Shown here one piece after another: positions 1 through 13,300 of a stretch of 64,000 nt of DNA. The notes under the pieces were generated by a model. It did not search any database, was not told where the DNA came from, and saw only the letters and a list, made by a program, of their open reading frames with translations. The stretch comes from Schistosoma mansoni. Its lineage: Eukaryota; Platyhelminthes; Trematoda; Strigeidida; Schistosomatidae. The DNA lies in the NCBI RefSeq assembly GCF_000237925.1, contig NC_031496.1, forward strand, positions 16,822,245-16,886,244, given 5' to 3'. A program made the translations under genes and the position numbers. Position 1 is the first letter of the stretch, and the number at the start of each line of letters is the position of its first letter.

Positions 1-365
1 ACGTTTACAATAATATTAATTATATTAAGAATAAACACTTTTTTTTAAAATCCACCAACAACAACAAAAAAAAAAGAGAGAAACTAATACAAACAGTTTT
101 TTGTCTCTAAGTCAGTTAAAGTGAATTTAAATAAAGCGGTATAAAATAAAATTAATGCTTTGATTACTTGGCTTCAGGTTAGTCTAATTCAAAATAAAAA
201 AGGTTATAAAATGTCAGAAATCGGTTAAGGATAATGACTTTTGAAATCAATTATTTGTCTCGTTTAAATGAAGAACTAAATGAATCAACCTAAGTATCTT
301 ATTTATGAATGATGAAGTGATGCTTGAAATGAACAAGAGCTAATGACCAAGTGTGAATGTTATAT

Positions 366-476
366 GCCGCCGGTAGCTCATCTAGAGTTATTCTCGGTCC
401 CAAGCCCGGGTAAAGAAGGACGTTTGGGCATGAGTCGGTAAATCTTGCTAAAATAACGCCAACCAAATCAAATAAA
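366..476 (-). repeat. dispersed repeat fragment (copy 1)
   Basis: About 110 bp matching, as reverse complement, the segment at 24548-24662. The shared core is CTTTACCCGGGCTTGGGACC with AACTCTAGA on one side and GCATGCCCAA-like sequence on the other. It is GC-rich against an AT-rich background, which suggests a retroelement fragment. The source element was not identified. Confidence 0.6.
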
Positions 477-1129
477 CTAAGTATATATGGCTGAAGAGCT
501 TTTCGTTTCAACTAAGAAATAATAGTGAAAAGTGAAACTCTGTACTAGGAAACATTGCCAAGTATCTAAAACTAGCAGGTTGTTGGACCATTATCACACA
601 TCCATTTTTTTCGCATTTTCAAATTTGTTACCTACCATGCTGAAACCTTTAATCGTTTCTTTATTTTTTAAAATCTCTATTCATAATTTAGTTATTAACT
701 CTGGTCTGGTATAGACATATTATTGACAAACATTGCCACTGATTCTTTATTTTTACTATATATATTGGATCAGCATTGGTAAGGGGAGGATGACAGTTAA
801 GAAAACGTAACGAAGTTCACGAATTAGTCCCTCTTCTGTTCATGTAAAATTGCGTTCACTAAACTTGATGATTTAATCGTAAAAATAATTCTTCGGTTAT
901 ATGGTCTAGAAAGACAAGGAAAGATCCAATATTCAGCTATCTAATCCAGAGAACTCAACGCATTACAAATCTTAACCTGAGACACAGAAATTCTCAATAA
1001 TTTTTAAATTTTCATGTGATTTCATCTATAAGGTGGTTTTAATCTGTTTATTAATACTTTATGTAAATAGATGGTATTTGGGACGTTATATTTCTTTTTC
1101 CTTTGTTGATACTGTTGACAGATTTCGGA

Positions 1130-1380
1130 CTCATGTGAGGCTGGCTCTGATACAATCATTGTCACAATTCTTTCAAAAGAATGGATAGTTTGTGGCTAGT
1201 AGTGAAATCTAGAACACTCATTTAATCTTATGTGGGTCTATCCAACTGGATGCACCTGTTATCCAGCGTTGGTGTTTACATTTGAACTCGAACCCATAAC
1301 CTTTTGAGGGATACATCTGGCTAACGACTTCCAAATAGGACAAAGTTTGAGTCCTCAATTCTACTGCTAGCTAGATTCAT
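1130..1380. mobile_element. degenerate Sm-alpha inverted pair
   Basis: Two diverged Sm-alpha pieces head to head. A minus-strand piece covers about 1180-1290, with hammerhead remnants at 1206-1256 and a B-box-like GGTTCGAGTTC on minus at about 1275-1290. A plus-strand hammerhead remnant lies at about 1311-1365. In the plus remnant the core reads CTAACGA instead of CTGANGA and the GAAA box is damaged, so cleavage is unlikely. Confidence 0.55.
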
Positions 1381-4275
1381 TCTACTCTCTACAAAATTTA
1401 AAGACTGGCACTTCGAATCTACTATTCGTCTAATGGTTTTAGTATCATTTAGTTCATAACTTCACATAATCTGTGTTTCGATTATGTAGGTCTATAGGCA
1501 TTCATATAATATCTCAAGGCAGTATTTCAATCGATTGTTAAAGTTCACACTCTTTGATATTCCCAAGTTATAATACAAGTATTATTACTCTGTAGATCAT
1601 TATTCTCAAGTCTATCCACAACCAATTTACAAAAAATTACGTTGTTAACGTCGAAGTAAAACTTAATATTTATATATTAAAATGCAATTCTGCAATTGGA
1701 AAAATCGTTCACTTGTACAATAGTTATAAAAACTTTGGATATATATGATAATTCTTAGGCTAAAGTATATTTGATGAATTCAGGTTTGAGGAATCCTCTA
1801 AAATTTTTACGCATGGCTTCAGATAGTATCTAACCAAGGACATTTGCGTCTAGATCACTATGAAGATGATAGCATCCAGCTAATGCGTTTGAATATATTG
1901 TCCTACGTTCTAAGATTCATTAAGTTTCCGAAGTATCTCTGTCTCAAGTCGTCGCACTTCGGGGAGTTTAGGAAGTTTCTTCCTGAACTTGATGAATAAT
2001 TGACATTAAATCAAGTATCTGATACGATTGTGTGGTATTTAGTAAGTTTATATACATCCATCTCATGTCAGTCGAAGTTTGCTTATTAAAACGCAACTTA
2101 ATTAAATCATTTTTTAATATCAAATTCATTAGTAAATTACCCAAACAGATTTGACTCAAAACTCGATCATATTCTCAACAAATAATCATTTTATATTCGG
2201 CTTATTCATATTCAGAAAAGAAACTGGGTAGATTTTATTGAAAATAAAAGCACCCTTCTTTTCTATGAGTTCACATTAAAATCATGATTTTATTGTCATC
2301 AATCTTAAACATCACTTGTCTATTTAAAGAAGTGGGATTAAGGATACATTACTTCTATTCCAAACTAGACATCTCTTTACTATGCGTAAAATGTAAATAG
2401 TATAAACTCCCACTTTTAATGGACTATTATTATTATTATACCAATCAATCAATTTGATAACTTTTATTAACCATTCTGTATCACCATCATCATCATCATT
2501 ATGACCAGTATTTATGTATTCTAACTACCATACCTATAAGGTGTGAGGATTTATTAATGTATAAGTGTCTGTATTTGTTAATATTCAATGAAATATGAAG
2601 GGGATAAACACTACTATTATAACAATCAAAGTCAAATGAACAAGTTTGAAACTCAACAGTCAATTAAGAACGGAAATACCTTCATCTTTCATTTCCTGTT
2701 CATCATACTATTCATATTGAATAGACACAGATACACTATTCAAATTATTCATTTATGTATTTTACTGGACAATAAAAAGGAATAAATAAAGATTTGCCCC
2801 TGGAAGTCATTCTACTTTAATGATGATAATAATCATAATCATAAAATAATTCTCTTAACCTCCAATATATTCAGGGTGGAATCAACAAGAGAGTGAGAAG
2901 AAAGAGAAAGAAAACTATGATTAGCACTGCTAAAATGTCTGGTGTAAATTCTTCATATCATTCTTAGTTATCATGGCAACACAATTATTATTACCATTAT
3001 TATTATTATTATTATTAACAATAGTATTGTTACCATCAGGTGAATTTTCATCACCATTATCTTTATTTCTATTATTTCCCCTTCTTTGAATATATCAAAA
3101 TATGTATTTAATGTCTCTATCGATATTGTTTTTATTATTAATTGTTTTTATATGATCGATGTTATTGATAAATGACTCATAATTGGTACTAGTTACAATA
3201 GTAGATTGTGCTTCAATTGACTAGATTGGGAAAAAAACAAACAAACAATTAACATTAAACAGGTTTACTCAGATCATCATCACTGATCATTTATAGAGGA
3301 ATAAACAACAGATTATGATACAGTAACTAATATCATGACAAATGAAAATCAGTTGAATAAACTGCAAAATTAACCTGTTGTTCGATTATTAATCAATCTT
3401 TTCATTAATGACTGACAAATTATCAACACAGATTTTATCTTGGCACAAAATGGTTCAAATCAATTGAAAAGATGCTTTGAATCTGAGTTTCATATTAGTT
3501 AACACTTATCAACATGAAACATTCGCAAGCATCAGGGAATCAATGCTCCATATGAAGTTTGAGTGTATGTAATTCTTCTTTACAAGCAGTGGTAGTACCG
3601 CTTAGCTTTACAGTCTATGAATGATCACCTATTAGTCTAAAGTACTTACACTGGGCATTGGGAAGTAATTAATTTCACTGAATTCTATCAATTAAGGTGT
3701 ACTGTGACGATTTGGCCTAGTGAATAATTATTCATCTCCCTTTTTTAGAGCTAGATAGTAAGAGACAACTAACCGGAAATATCCAAATGAAAGTTCTTTT
3801 TTCCCAGCTTGCAATCGTCAACAAGGACTCCAGTCTATTGTCTTTTATTATATAATATCATTCAAGTCCATAGAAACAATAAGTCACAGCCTGATGGCTA
3901 CAGAGCAGTCTGATCGATATATTTCGTTCAGTCCAAATAAATCGAAAGGATCACAACTGCTAAAATCTAATAGACTATTCATCTAAATGTTATTTTATCA
4001 GGCTGCACTATTTAACCATAATTATTATCGGTTTTAATTTAATAGACAGCTGCTACATGGTATAATGTGAGTTATTAATTTTCAATAGTGACAATGTTAT
4101 ACTTATTAAACTTTCATATATTATGAACACTAATTTAACAAGCCAAAATGCTGTAATGAGCCATATCTTCTGCGTAACACTTGGAATGATATCAGAAAAC
4201 GAATAATATGATGAATGATTTTCATTATTATAGAACATCTGAAAGCTGAACGAAACATTGGAACATGTAACTTTT
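1381..4275. other. gene-free AT-rich stretch
   Basis: No convincing coding sequence. Short trinucleotide runs (ATT/CAT types) occur near 2425-2440, 2482-2500 and 2995-3017. Nothing else recognised. Confidence 0.5.
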
Positions 4276-4440
4276 TAATTGAGTTCATGAACTGATTAAT
4301 GTTAGACCAATAGCAAAAACCTGGAAGCCCTAGACGTCCATTTCGTCCCAGTGTGATACACCTTAGCAGTGCATATCCACGATCCCGCACACAGGACTCG
4401 AACCCAGGACCTTCGGTCTCGCACACGAACCCGAACATCT
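4276..4440 (-). mobile_element. family B ribozyme repeat, degenerate
   Basis: Matches family B in reverse orientation: the GTTAGACC and CCTGGAAG segments, a hammerhead remnant, CCACGATCCCGC, then a tRNA-like B box (minus GGGTTCGAGTCC) and CGAACCCAGGACC. The core is damaged (CTAAGG in place of CTGAGGA), so no activity is expected. Confidence 0.65.
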
Positions 4441-4848
4441 TACTTTATCAAAATACTCAATAATCTCAGTTAAGTACTAAGTAATAAAATCTGAATTCAT
4501 ATAAGTATATTCGAGTATTTAAAGAAAATACTAGGGAAAAACTAATCACTTGGAAAACTGAACTAGTCATAACTACATCTGTGTGAATAATTTCTACAAT
4601 AAAATAAAGTCTTCACATTCGATCAAAGCTTCTTACTAAATTGTTAATTCATACCCTAACAATATATAATAAGATTAACTTTACTCTTTAAATGAGTTGT
4701 TATTCCATATCGTATCAGTGAATGCTTACAAATAAATGTTGGTGTGAAAAAAACTATGACTTCTAAATGATTTATATAATATTTAAATAGAAAGTGAGAT
4801 ATGATATAGACAGTGCTTGACACTTATGTGTGTCATAAAATCATCTAT

Positions 4849-5148
4849 GACTACAGACCCAACTAAATTTATACCATCAATCGGATGTAAGATAACATGC
4901 CCTGGGTTTTGGCGTGAAATTCGTTCATCCATTGAGCTAAATAGTAATTTGACGTTTCAACTGAGATCAGTTCGTGATAAAAACCCTAATTCTAATTCCT
5001 CATCCCAACCATCAACTATAAATCATAATCCCTATTATTCATATACGTTTGTAACCACCATTTAGCCCTAGTGAGCAGGTGAATATTCTCAAGGTCACTT
5101 CAGTGTCTCTCAAAGGTCGTCCATAAATTATAGTCTCACCTAATTATC
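4849..5148 (+). repeat. MITE-like repeat, copy 1
   Basis: About 300 bp that aligns with the reverse complement of 37413-37722. Shared blocks are GATAACA-GCC/TTGG, GAGATCAGTTCGTGAT, AACCCTAATTCTAATTCCT, CAACTATAAATCATAAT, CCATTTAGCCCTAG and GTCCATAAATTATAGTCTC. It is non-coding: an 82-codon open frame at 4817-5065 lies inside it and is not conserved as a protein. The right end carries the family's terminal sequence. Confidence 0.65.
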
Positions 5149-5478
5149 TTTGTAAACAATTATTAATCAAACATTCATTTAAAAATAATCTACTTTGAAT
5201 CCTTAACAATATATATTATAATGTTGATTAAACAACCGAATTCAAGATCTATGTTGTAATAAGCTCCTAATATTCTGAGATAACATTAACTTAATAATCC
5301 GAATACTGAAAGTTTTAATAAGCAATCCACTAGGATCAAGTATTTAGACAACTTTCTCTTGATCAATCGGTAGATATCAAGTTTATGTGAATAAAATCGA
5401 AAGTTTTATTTATTCGAATTTATCACTTTTCTAAATAACTTGTTCTCTTTTATCTCATAGATGTACTAAATCACTTTT

Positions 5479-5604
5479 ATATAGTTGAGATCATGAGTCA
5501 ATTGAAGCGGCCGTTTCGTCCTATTGTGCAACTCCAACAGTGCGCATCCACGATCCCGCCTCACGAGATTCAAACCCAGGACCTATCAGTCTAATATCTG
5601 ATAA
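5479..5604 (-). mobile_element. family B repeat with internal deletion
   Basis: Begins TATAGTTGAGATCATGAGTC and jumps from GAAG straight to CGGCCG. That removes about 37 bp including one arm of hammerhead stem I. The rest runs through the ATCCACGATCCCGCC block and a B-box relic (TTCAAACCC). The ribozyme cannot form. Confidence 0.65.
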
Positions 5605-5801
5605 CACCTAATAAACAATCCGAAAATAAGATCAATTGGATGTTTGTTTATATTTTCCTATATTGTATATATTTTACATTCCATGACTGAAAAGTAACCT
5701 GTAAGTTTTTATATCACCTAATAAACTCATTTTCTATATGACCCAATTTACAACAGTACAATCAGATCTGTCAGATTTTATGTTCAACTATAGTACAGAT
5801 A

Positions 5802-5988
5802 CCAAAGGAGAAGAGAAAGACCAAAGAACACATTACGCCAAGAAATGGAGACAGACATGAGAAGAATGAAAAAAATTGAATAGAATTAGAAAGGAAGGCC
5901 CAGGACAGAATGGATTGGAGAATGCTGGTAGGCGGCCTATACTCCATTGGGAGTAACAGGCGTATGTATGTAAGTAAGTAAGTAAGTA
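5802..5988 (+). mobile_element. 5'-truncated LINE fragment (TAAG-tailed RTE-like family)
   Basis: The 3' end of the same family as 34186-36030: shared AGACCAAAGAACACATTACG, GAAAGGAAGGCCCAGGACAG and GGCGGCCTA, ending in (TAAG)n. It is flanked by a perfect 12-bp direct repeat ATAGTACAGATA at 5790-5801 and 5989-6000, which marks target-primed insertion. Confidence 0.85.
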
Positions 5989-6257
5989 ATAGTACAGATA
6001 TAGTTCTACAAATTTTCAAAGTGTTGTAGAATACAGTTAAAAGTGTTCCAAATTACTTCTAACGATAACTATGATTTTTTTTAATGGATACCCTATTATC
6101 AAAACAAAACAGGTAAAACTTTATATTTCTTTTTTTTTGAAAGAAGTAAAACATTATTGATACAATGAACAATTCTTATAAATGATGATTTTATTTTTTA
6201 CAAAATGATATGATTTGTTTTTAATCTATTTCATAGAATATCAGTATTAATATTAAT

Positions 6258-6296
6258 GAATGAATGAATGAAGGAAGGAAGGAAGGAAAGAAGGAA
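6258..6296 (+). repeat. (GAAT)n/(GGAA)n tetranucleotide tract
   Basis: Consecutive GAAT then GGAA repeats with small interruptions; a simple repeat downstream of EMX. Confidence 0.8.
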
Positions 6297-6373
6297 TACA
6301 ATTAAAAAGTAATTAGCCTTATAAAAATGAATTCTTTGGTTAATTTTTCATTAACAAGGTATGATTATCAAGG

Positions 6374-6406
6374 TAAAATTACTAAAAATCTCCACAAACC
6401 CCCTTC
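6374..6406 (-). repeat. family B terminal sequence relic
   Basis: Reads, on minus, AGAAGGGGGTTTGTGGAGA followed by TTTTTAGTAATTTTA. This is the same terminal sequence seen at 25321-25360 and 25520-25562. No ribozyme part remains nearby. Confidence 0.5.
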
Positions 6407-6669
6407 TGTTACTAAGGTATATATCTTAAGTAAATAAGTCAATTGTTTTTTTTTGTGTTCAAGGACAAACTTACATAATAATTACATAATCGATCATTGT
6501 TGCGCATCCATTTTTAAAATATGCATAAATAGAAATTTAAAACGAGTATACCATAGTAACAAGACAATTGAAAATTAAGCGTGTGTTGTTTTTCTTTCTT
6601 TCTTCAAAAAAAAAACAGGAAATTAGATAAACAAGTAATTGATTGAAAAAAAAATTATTTATATTTTCT

Positions 6670-6675
6670 TTTATT
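6670..6675 (-). promoter_or_regulatory. candidate poly(A) signal of EMX
   Basis: AATAAA on the minus strand, 29 bp beyond the EMX stop. The spacing would give a very short 3' UTR; other signals may lie further downstream. Confidence 0.35.
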
Positions 6676-6703
6676 CTTTTTTTCTTTGTGTTTTTTTTAA
6701 TGT

Positions 6704-7318
6704 TTATCTACAAGAATGTTGTAAATAATTTAAATTTTGATTCACTGTATTTAATAAATGTTGTGATGAATGTAACATAGATGATTGTTTACGTTCTATT
6801 CCATTGTCTATATTTAAATTGTCATGTATTTGTTTTAATGAATTCCATGCATATTTTGTATAATCATTTATTTTGGATTTTTCTGATAAATCATTTATTA
6901 TTTGACTTCCTAAAGGATTGTTTAACTTTGAATGATCAATATATTGTTGACATTCTTTTGAAGGTGTAAACTGTTTATTTTCTGTGAAAGAATAAGGATT
7001 TTGTATTGAGAATGTATTGACATTGATTCTTTTAGAAGATTCAGAAATTGAATGCTTTGAAAGTGTTTCATTCTCGAATTTCAAATTATTTTGATTCTGA
7101 TGAATAGACTCAATTAAAACATTATCTTCACCTTCATCTCTTTTAACTAACTCATCATCCTCCTCATCATCATCATTGTCATCACCATCCCCATCACTAT
7201 CTTCATCGTCATCTGATAATGATTTTTGGTCTTTGGAATTTGAATCGCTTAGAATTTCTTTACCATCTGTATGCAAACGTTTATATTTTGTTCGACGATT
7301 CTGAAACCATACTTTTAC
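6704..7318 (-). CDS. emx: EMX exon 3 (recognition helix and acidic C-terminus)
   Basis: Starts directly after an AG acceptor (7320-7319) with [14 protein letters not shown], the homeodomain recognition helix, and runs 204 codons to TAA at 6704-6706. A tract of about 25 Asp/Glu residues follows, then Asn/Ser-rich sequence. A candidate AATAAA lies about 30 bp past the stop. Confidence 0.9.
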   Translation of the reverse strand, partial: VKVWFQNRRTKYKRLHTDGKEILSDSNSKDQKSLSDDDEDSDGDGDDNDDDEEDDELVKRDEGEDNVLIESIHQNQNNLKFENETLSKHSISESSKRINVNTFSIQNPYSFTENKQFTPSKECQQYIDHSKLNNPLGSQIINDLSEKSKINDYTKYAWNSLKQIHDNLNIDNGIERKQSSMLHSSQHLLNTVNQNLNYLQHSCR

Positions 7319-10300
7319 CTGTTGAAAAATATAGTAATATTTTACATTTTATCAAAAATTAAAGCTAAATATTTTGTAAACAGTATGTGATTAAACTTGT
7401 TTTTCAATAAGCATTTCGACATAGTGATGAAAACACATTGCAATATAACTTATATACTAATATAACATATTCCGTGTTACGATTCTGACAACTATGACAA
7501 CGAAAAATCACCTTATACCTTAGTTTTAATGAAGTCAACGATAAAAATGGGATTATTTCATGGTTTTCAGTAGGATATCGTAATCACATTATTGTTTAAC
7601 TTTATAAATGGCTCAAAGAACTACTCAGGTTTCGATCTTAAAGTGAACTTAAATAGCTGTGGTGTGCTCAGGATTATTTTATAAGAAACATCACTAAAAG
7701 ATTCATTTGTTGGAATCGTGCATTGATCCAAGTTAAATAACTATTGGAAACTTGGAAGTAGACTGAAATATATTGGTTCATGATTTCAATGAAATTGAAC
7801 AACCTCCACAACCTAGCACTGAGAATACAATTAATTCTTGATGGTAAGTAGTTGAATTTACTTCACGAAAAATTAATTTCTATCTTATTTCAACTGTTCT
7901 GCAATCTAATTAATGAATCTTCTCATGTTGTAATGTAGTAATCACCATATCCTTTCCTTACATAAGATCTTTGTAACTGAACATGATCTTAATATTAGGC
8001 TTCAACCGGTGGACAAAATTAAATATAAATAAACTTAACACATAAATCCTTCATTAATGAACTCTCTTTACAGCATACCACGAACAACGGCTTATTTAAC
8101 AAAATCTGACTTCAATTATAGGAATATGATAATTAGATTGGTACACAGTGACTAAATCATTATACAATAGTTCACTTACAACTACAACAGATTTATAATA
8201 GAATAAGGTTTTATTTATTATCATCAATAAGTTACTATCTTACTTTCAACTTTATTTATTTAACAAATAGTGGCTTCTTGATGAATCGGTCCATCTTGAA
8301 GCTATTCATCTTAGAGTGTGATAAAAACTAGCTTTGAAATAAAAAGTCTACAAACTCACATACATGAGCATGAGTTATTCAAAAAAGAATGATATAGAGT
8401 ATGAAGAAAGTACAGAAAAGATTAATTATTGTTAAAAATTCGTGATCCAACCATTAATGAATAAACTAGATGTTTAAATATTCGAAAAGAGGTTAACATC
8501 TGGTATCACCTATAAGATTAATTTCATCGGTTATAAAATTAAAATTCAGTTAACTTTATAGTTGCAGTTAAAGGACTTTCGGATTACATAATTGATATCT
8601 CAACTCACTGTATTTCTGTATACAATCTCTATTTGAGGAGCTTGTACTGAGTTCAGAAATAAGCACTATCCGAATCAGTGTTGATTAAAATATGTTTACA
8701 GAGTTGAATCTCTGAGATTATTTTTAATTGCAAGTCATTATTATGAATGGATCGATGTTAGACCACTATGAAAAACCTGGAAGCACTGGGCGGCCGTTTC
8801 CTCCTAGTATGAAACTCCCAAGCATTGCATATCCACAATCCTGTACACTGAATTCAAACCCAGGACCTTTAGTCTGGCATGCAAATGCTTATCAAGTTAA
8901 ACCTCTCAAAACCATTTTGTTCCATAATTTTATTTTATGAAAATTTAAAGTTATTTTCAAATTCACTTGGTATTATTTGTTTGAGTCTTCCCATTGATGT
9001 TTAGTACTACAGTTGATCAGTCTCTTCTTGGCATATGTGCATACTGTGCGTATTGCCTCTATATAACCTTAATTCACAAGTAAATTTAAACTTCACCCCA
9101 TTGCACAAGCAAGTGGCTATCAGGACTCAATAGACGAGGGGATAACACGATGACGTTTGAAGCGAACAGTACTAGGTTCAAGTCCCAGAATGAACATTAA
9201 CTCTGAGATTCAGGTACATCTAGCTGACGAGTGCCAAATAGGACGAAACGCTAATCCTGGATTCCACTGCTAGCCATTATCCATCTTTACTTATAAAGTT
9301 ATTTTCGTTTTAATTTAAAACAAAATTAAAAATAGTTTAAGTTATTCTATATTGAATGTAACTCTTCAAGTAATAAATAACCATTAAACTTTTTTTTCAT
9401 TTATTTCTTTAAATTAAAAAAAAAAACTAAACCATAAACTTGACCACAATATAACATTAAATTAAAATCTACTTTAACTTATTCCTCTAATCATTTTACT
9501 TTAAATAAAAGATATCTGTTTACTTATTTGTTTTAATAAATCACAAATGAAGAAGAAATTACTATCAGCATATATATATATATATATATACCATGATTAT
9601 ATGCAAATATCTTACATATCGTGTCCTGTACCTATCAAATTTAATCAACCGTAAAATTGTCAACATTCGTAACTATCCCTACCAACCTATTTATTCATAT
9701 AAGGTTTATTATAGGTTTTTCTAACTATGTACACTTTCACCGTTTATCTATATACATATACATATATATGCATATATCATTGGGGTACTACTGAAAAAGA
9801 ACATAATCAAGTGTATAATGATTATTACTTATCGTAAGAAACAAGTTAAATTTACTACAATTTTGCGTGGAATACAATTTTGCGTGTATATAAACTTTAT
9901 CATTATTATTATTAGGATTAACATTTTCCTTCATAGAAAATAATATTTATATTATGCATTACTTTATTATCAAGATGTTTAATTAATTAGAAATGGTCAT
10001 TCACTTAGTTAGTTAGTTAGTCAGTGAATGAAAACTATATTTTTAAGATACTTTGGCATACATATATATATATTGTTATAAATAAATAAACATATATACG
10101 GGTACTATGTTTGGTTGAAAGGTTGTATTGGAATAATAACAGCTCCACCTTCTTTAATCGAAGTTTATTTACATTTTCTTTATTAATATATACACAATTT
10201 TCTATGTACAATTTTGAAGAAATCAGTCACGCGACTGATTACAAGTTTTAGTTTATTTTATTTTATGTTTTTCTCAATATCTTTATTTATATATTCGCCT

Positions 10301-13300
10301 TTCTCAATGTCTGTAAAGTGTTATCAAGTTGACAATCGAATTAAGAATTAAACTCCTTTCTTATTCACCCACCCACTCCCCCTCTAGTCTATATTACATT
10401 CATATTAAAATAAATTGTCCCCTTTTTGTAAAAAAAATAAGAAGAAATAAAACGAAAAAAAATTATTCGAAGTGTAGAGAAGGATACTAATATTAGTAGT
10501 TAAAGTAATGTAATATAGATATATATGTATTCCTGAATAAACTTTATCATAAAAGTATATCTTGACATTTTGATTTTAAGTAGTCCATCTGTTTTTTGTA
10601 ATGGAAAAGATATACTACTTTATAATGGTTTCCATTAGTTATATATATATATATCTGCATTGATATTATGCGGATGGTTAACTTTAAAACAATAAATATC
10701 AGATCAAATTTAACAATCAATTTGATTTATTCTTTTCCAATAAATAAATAAAATGGTTCATTAATGATCAGATTTTTATAATTTTATTAACCATTAAGAT
10801 CATTTTGCGGGTTAGTTCTATTCCCATACAATAATACTAGTTCCAATAATTTAGTAGAGAGTACGTTATATTAGTAATCAAAATGTTATTTCCTTATCTT
10901 ATACCAAAAATGCTTATTCCCTTGATTTATTGAATATCGAACTGAGTGTATTACCATTGCATATAAAATAATAATAATGATATCACTTCGGTTAGTTTAA
11001 AAGTAATGTTACATCCATGATATTTATAGTTTCAATGAAAATGTTGTTTTTGTTAATTCTTCTTGTTCCATGAAGTTCTTCAATACGCCAACTAATTTCA
11101 AGGAATTTTGCGCTTGTCTTTACTTTTCTTCTAATGTATTAGCCGGATATCAAATGAAGTTACCAATATTTAAATAACTATTAACCTCATAATAATAAAT
11201 TGTATTTTGCATATGGTATTTTCGTTAATCAGTTACTTCAGTTTAATCAGTTTCTATGACACAGTTTATATATACTTTGTATAACAAAGTCGAAAGACAA
11301 TACATTTTCGAAAAATCATGTCTCACGTTGTTTAATACTGATACACTTTATGTATAAAAGTTTTATGAAAAAGTACCACTTATAACTAAACAAATGCTTC
11401 CAGAAAAATATTATTGAAGCTGAATCCAAGCATCTGATAAGTTAACACCCTAAAAAAAGTCTTCGGAGATAAATATTTCAAATGAAACTACATTCGTACA
11501 TCAGTTCATTTGAATATTCCTAGACAGTTAATAATTCAGAAATTTCTTCATTTTTTTAACTTCAACATTATTTGACGGTAAAATAGTTCATGCCTGGTTA
11601 ACTTTTATTTAGTTCTTGTAATTTTGGTTTATCATATGTGCTTAGAATTCGTCGCTCATTTTTCATAGTATTTATTTCTTCTAAGCCATCAGTTTCTATA
11701 TCCAGGATTGACTTTTTGTCTTTTTGGCTAAGTTACTTTATTATTAGTCTTCAAAATCACAAATACCAATAGGCTGATTAGTTCAATTCATTTGCTATTT
11801 ATACTATTCACGTTAATAACGAACTGAACCTCTATCTGATTATATAATTAGAATTCGCAGGTTAATTAATGAGAAGCTAATAGCATACATTTCATTATTT
11901 GTCAACATCGTCAAGAAACTACACTGGGAACTTCTAGAAAACGTTTGCTCTACAAATAATTTATTGTTATGAAGTTTTTGTCGAGTCAATATAACTACAT
12001 GTAACTCATAAGCATTTCTGTGATGAATACCGTCAGAAATATCAAGTCATTCAGCCTATACAAAACAGAGTTATCTTTAATTCAATAAGCACTGAAATCC
12101 AAACAATATGATATCGACTAATCTATTGGCATAGACTGTAGATATAATAACTCGAATTCTTTCATTCTATTTGTAGTTGTAACACAGGTTCTCACTTAGT
12201 GTTAATAATCATTCTCCTGAAAAATCAAATTTTCAATAACGTAATTTATAGAATTTAACTTATTTACACTAGGTAATGTCATTTATTGTTAACCCGTTTT
12301 AGAATAAGAAGGCTACTATGTTATTAAAAGCTATTGGTCTCTAATTTCAGTTATCTTGTATGTCACTCATGAGTTCTTTGAGAATTTTCTTGACATTAGG
12401 AGGAAATTTCATGTGTTCAGTTACAAAATAATCGGATGTTAAGAACTTGGTTCAGTCAGAATATTAGGACAAAATGTTTCCCCATTACTTAAAACAACAG
12501 ATGCTTTGCTAACTTTAAATAATCTTATGACTGACTAAAGTTCAAAACGTAAATAATTATATTCCCGTTTATCTGTTTAAATGTTTTGCGCATATCACCA
12601 GATCTGAATGCAGTGTGTTGTCATCAGCACATTAGCTGTAAGGTATGAAACCAGACAGAAACGGATTCTTTAGCTAACGTCAGTTTTCAAGAGAAAATAC
12701 ACTCAAAATAATTTCAAAAATTCATACATAATCAAGGTGATTACCATTTTATATTTATTTAAAAACGATCGTAATCAGTGATACTGGATCCTTTTAAGCT
12801 TATCTTCAGAATTTTACGAAGCATTTGAATCTTATAGATTACTATCATAGATCCGTACTCAAAAACTCCTCAGTAATCCTACTTCGGTGTTAATTATCTT
12901 GTAAATTTACATTAGGAATGGAATAATTCCCAAACACGTATCCTATTCTTTTACAAGGAATTCAAAAATCCACATACTTCAATATATCAGTTATAACTAA
13001 GACATGAATTGAAATAGTTAACAAATTATTAGATTTTTTTTTCAAAGAAAAAACAACATAAACACTCACTTGAGTTTCAGTTAGATTTAAATCAGTAGCT
13101 AAATCTTTACGTTCTTGTCCTACAACATAATGATTTTTTTCAAATGCACTTTCTAATTGAAATAGTTGAGCTGGTGAAAAAGCTGTACGTATTCGTTTTG
13201 GTTTCCTACTATCAGATGTAATCAAAACGTTACGACCCATTGAATTCTTAATAAAATTATCTAGGTAATGAAAAAGAAAAAAAACAATATACATTTTTAT

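Larger units (their letters stand above)
7319..13069 (-). other. emx: EMX intron 2 (5.75 kb)
   Basis: AT-rich intron. It contains a family B ribozyme-repeat relic (8738-8900), an inverted Sm-alpha composite (8958-9300) and (TA)n tracts near 9571-9590 and 10060-10080. About 9.3-13.0 kb shows no recognisable gene or repeat apart from simple AT-rich sequence. Confidence 0.7.

Noticed and set aside
4817-5065. 82-codon open frame
   Set aside because: Lies inside a repeat whose second copy (37413-37722) does not keep the frame; no domain.
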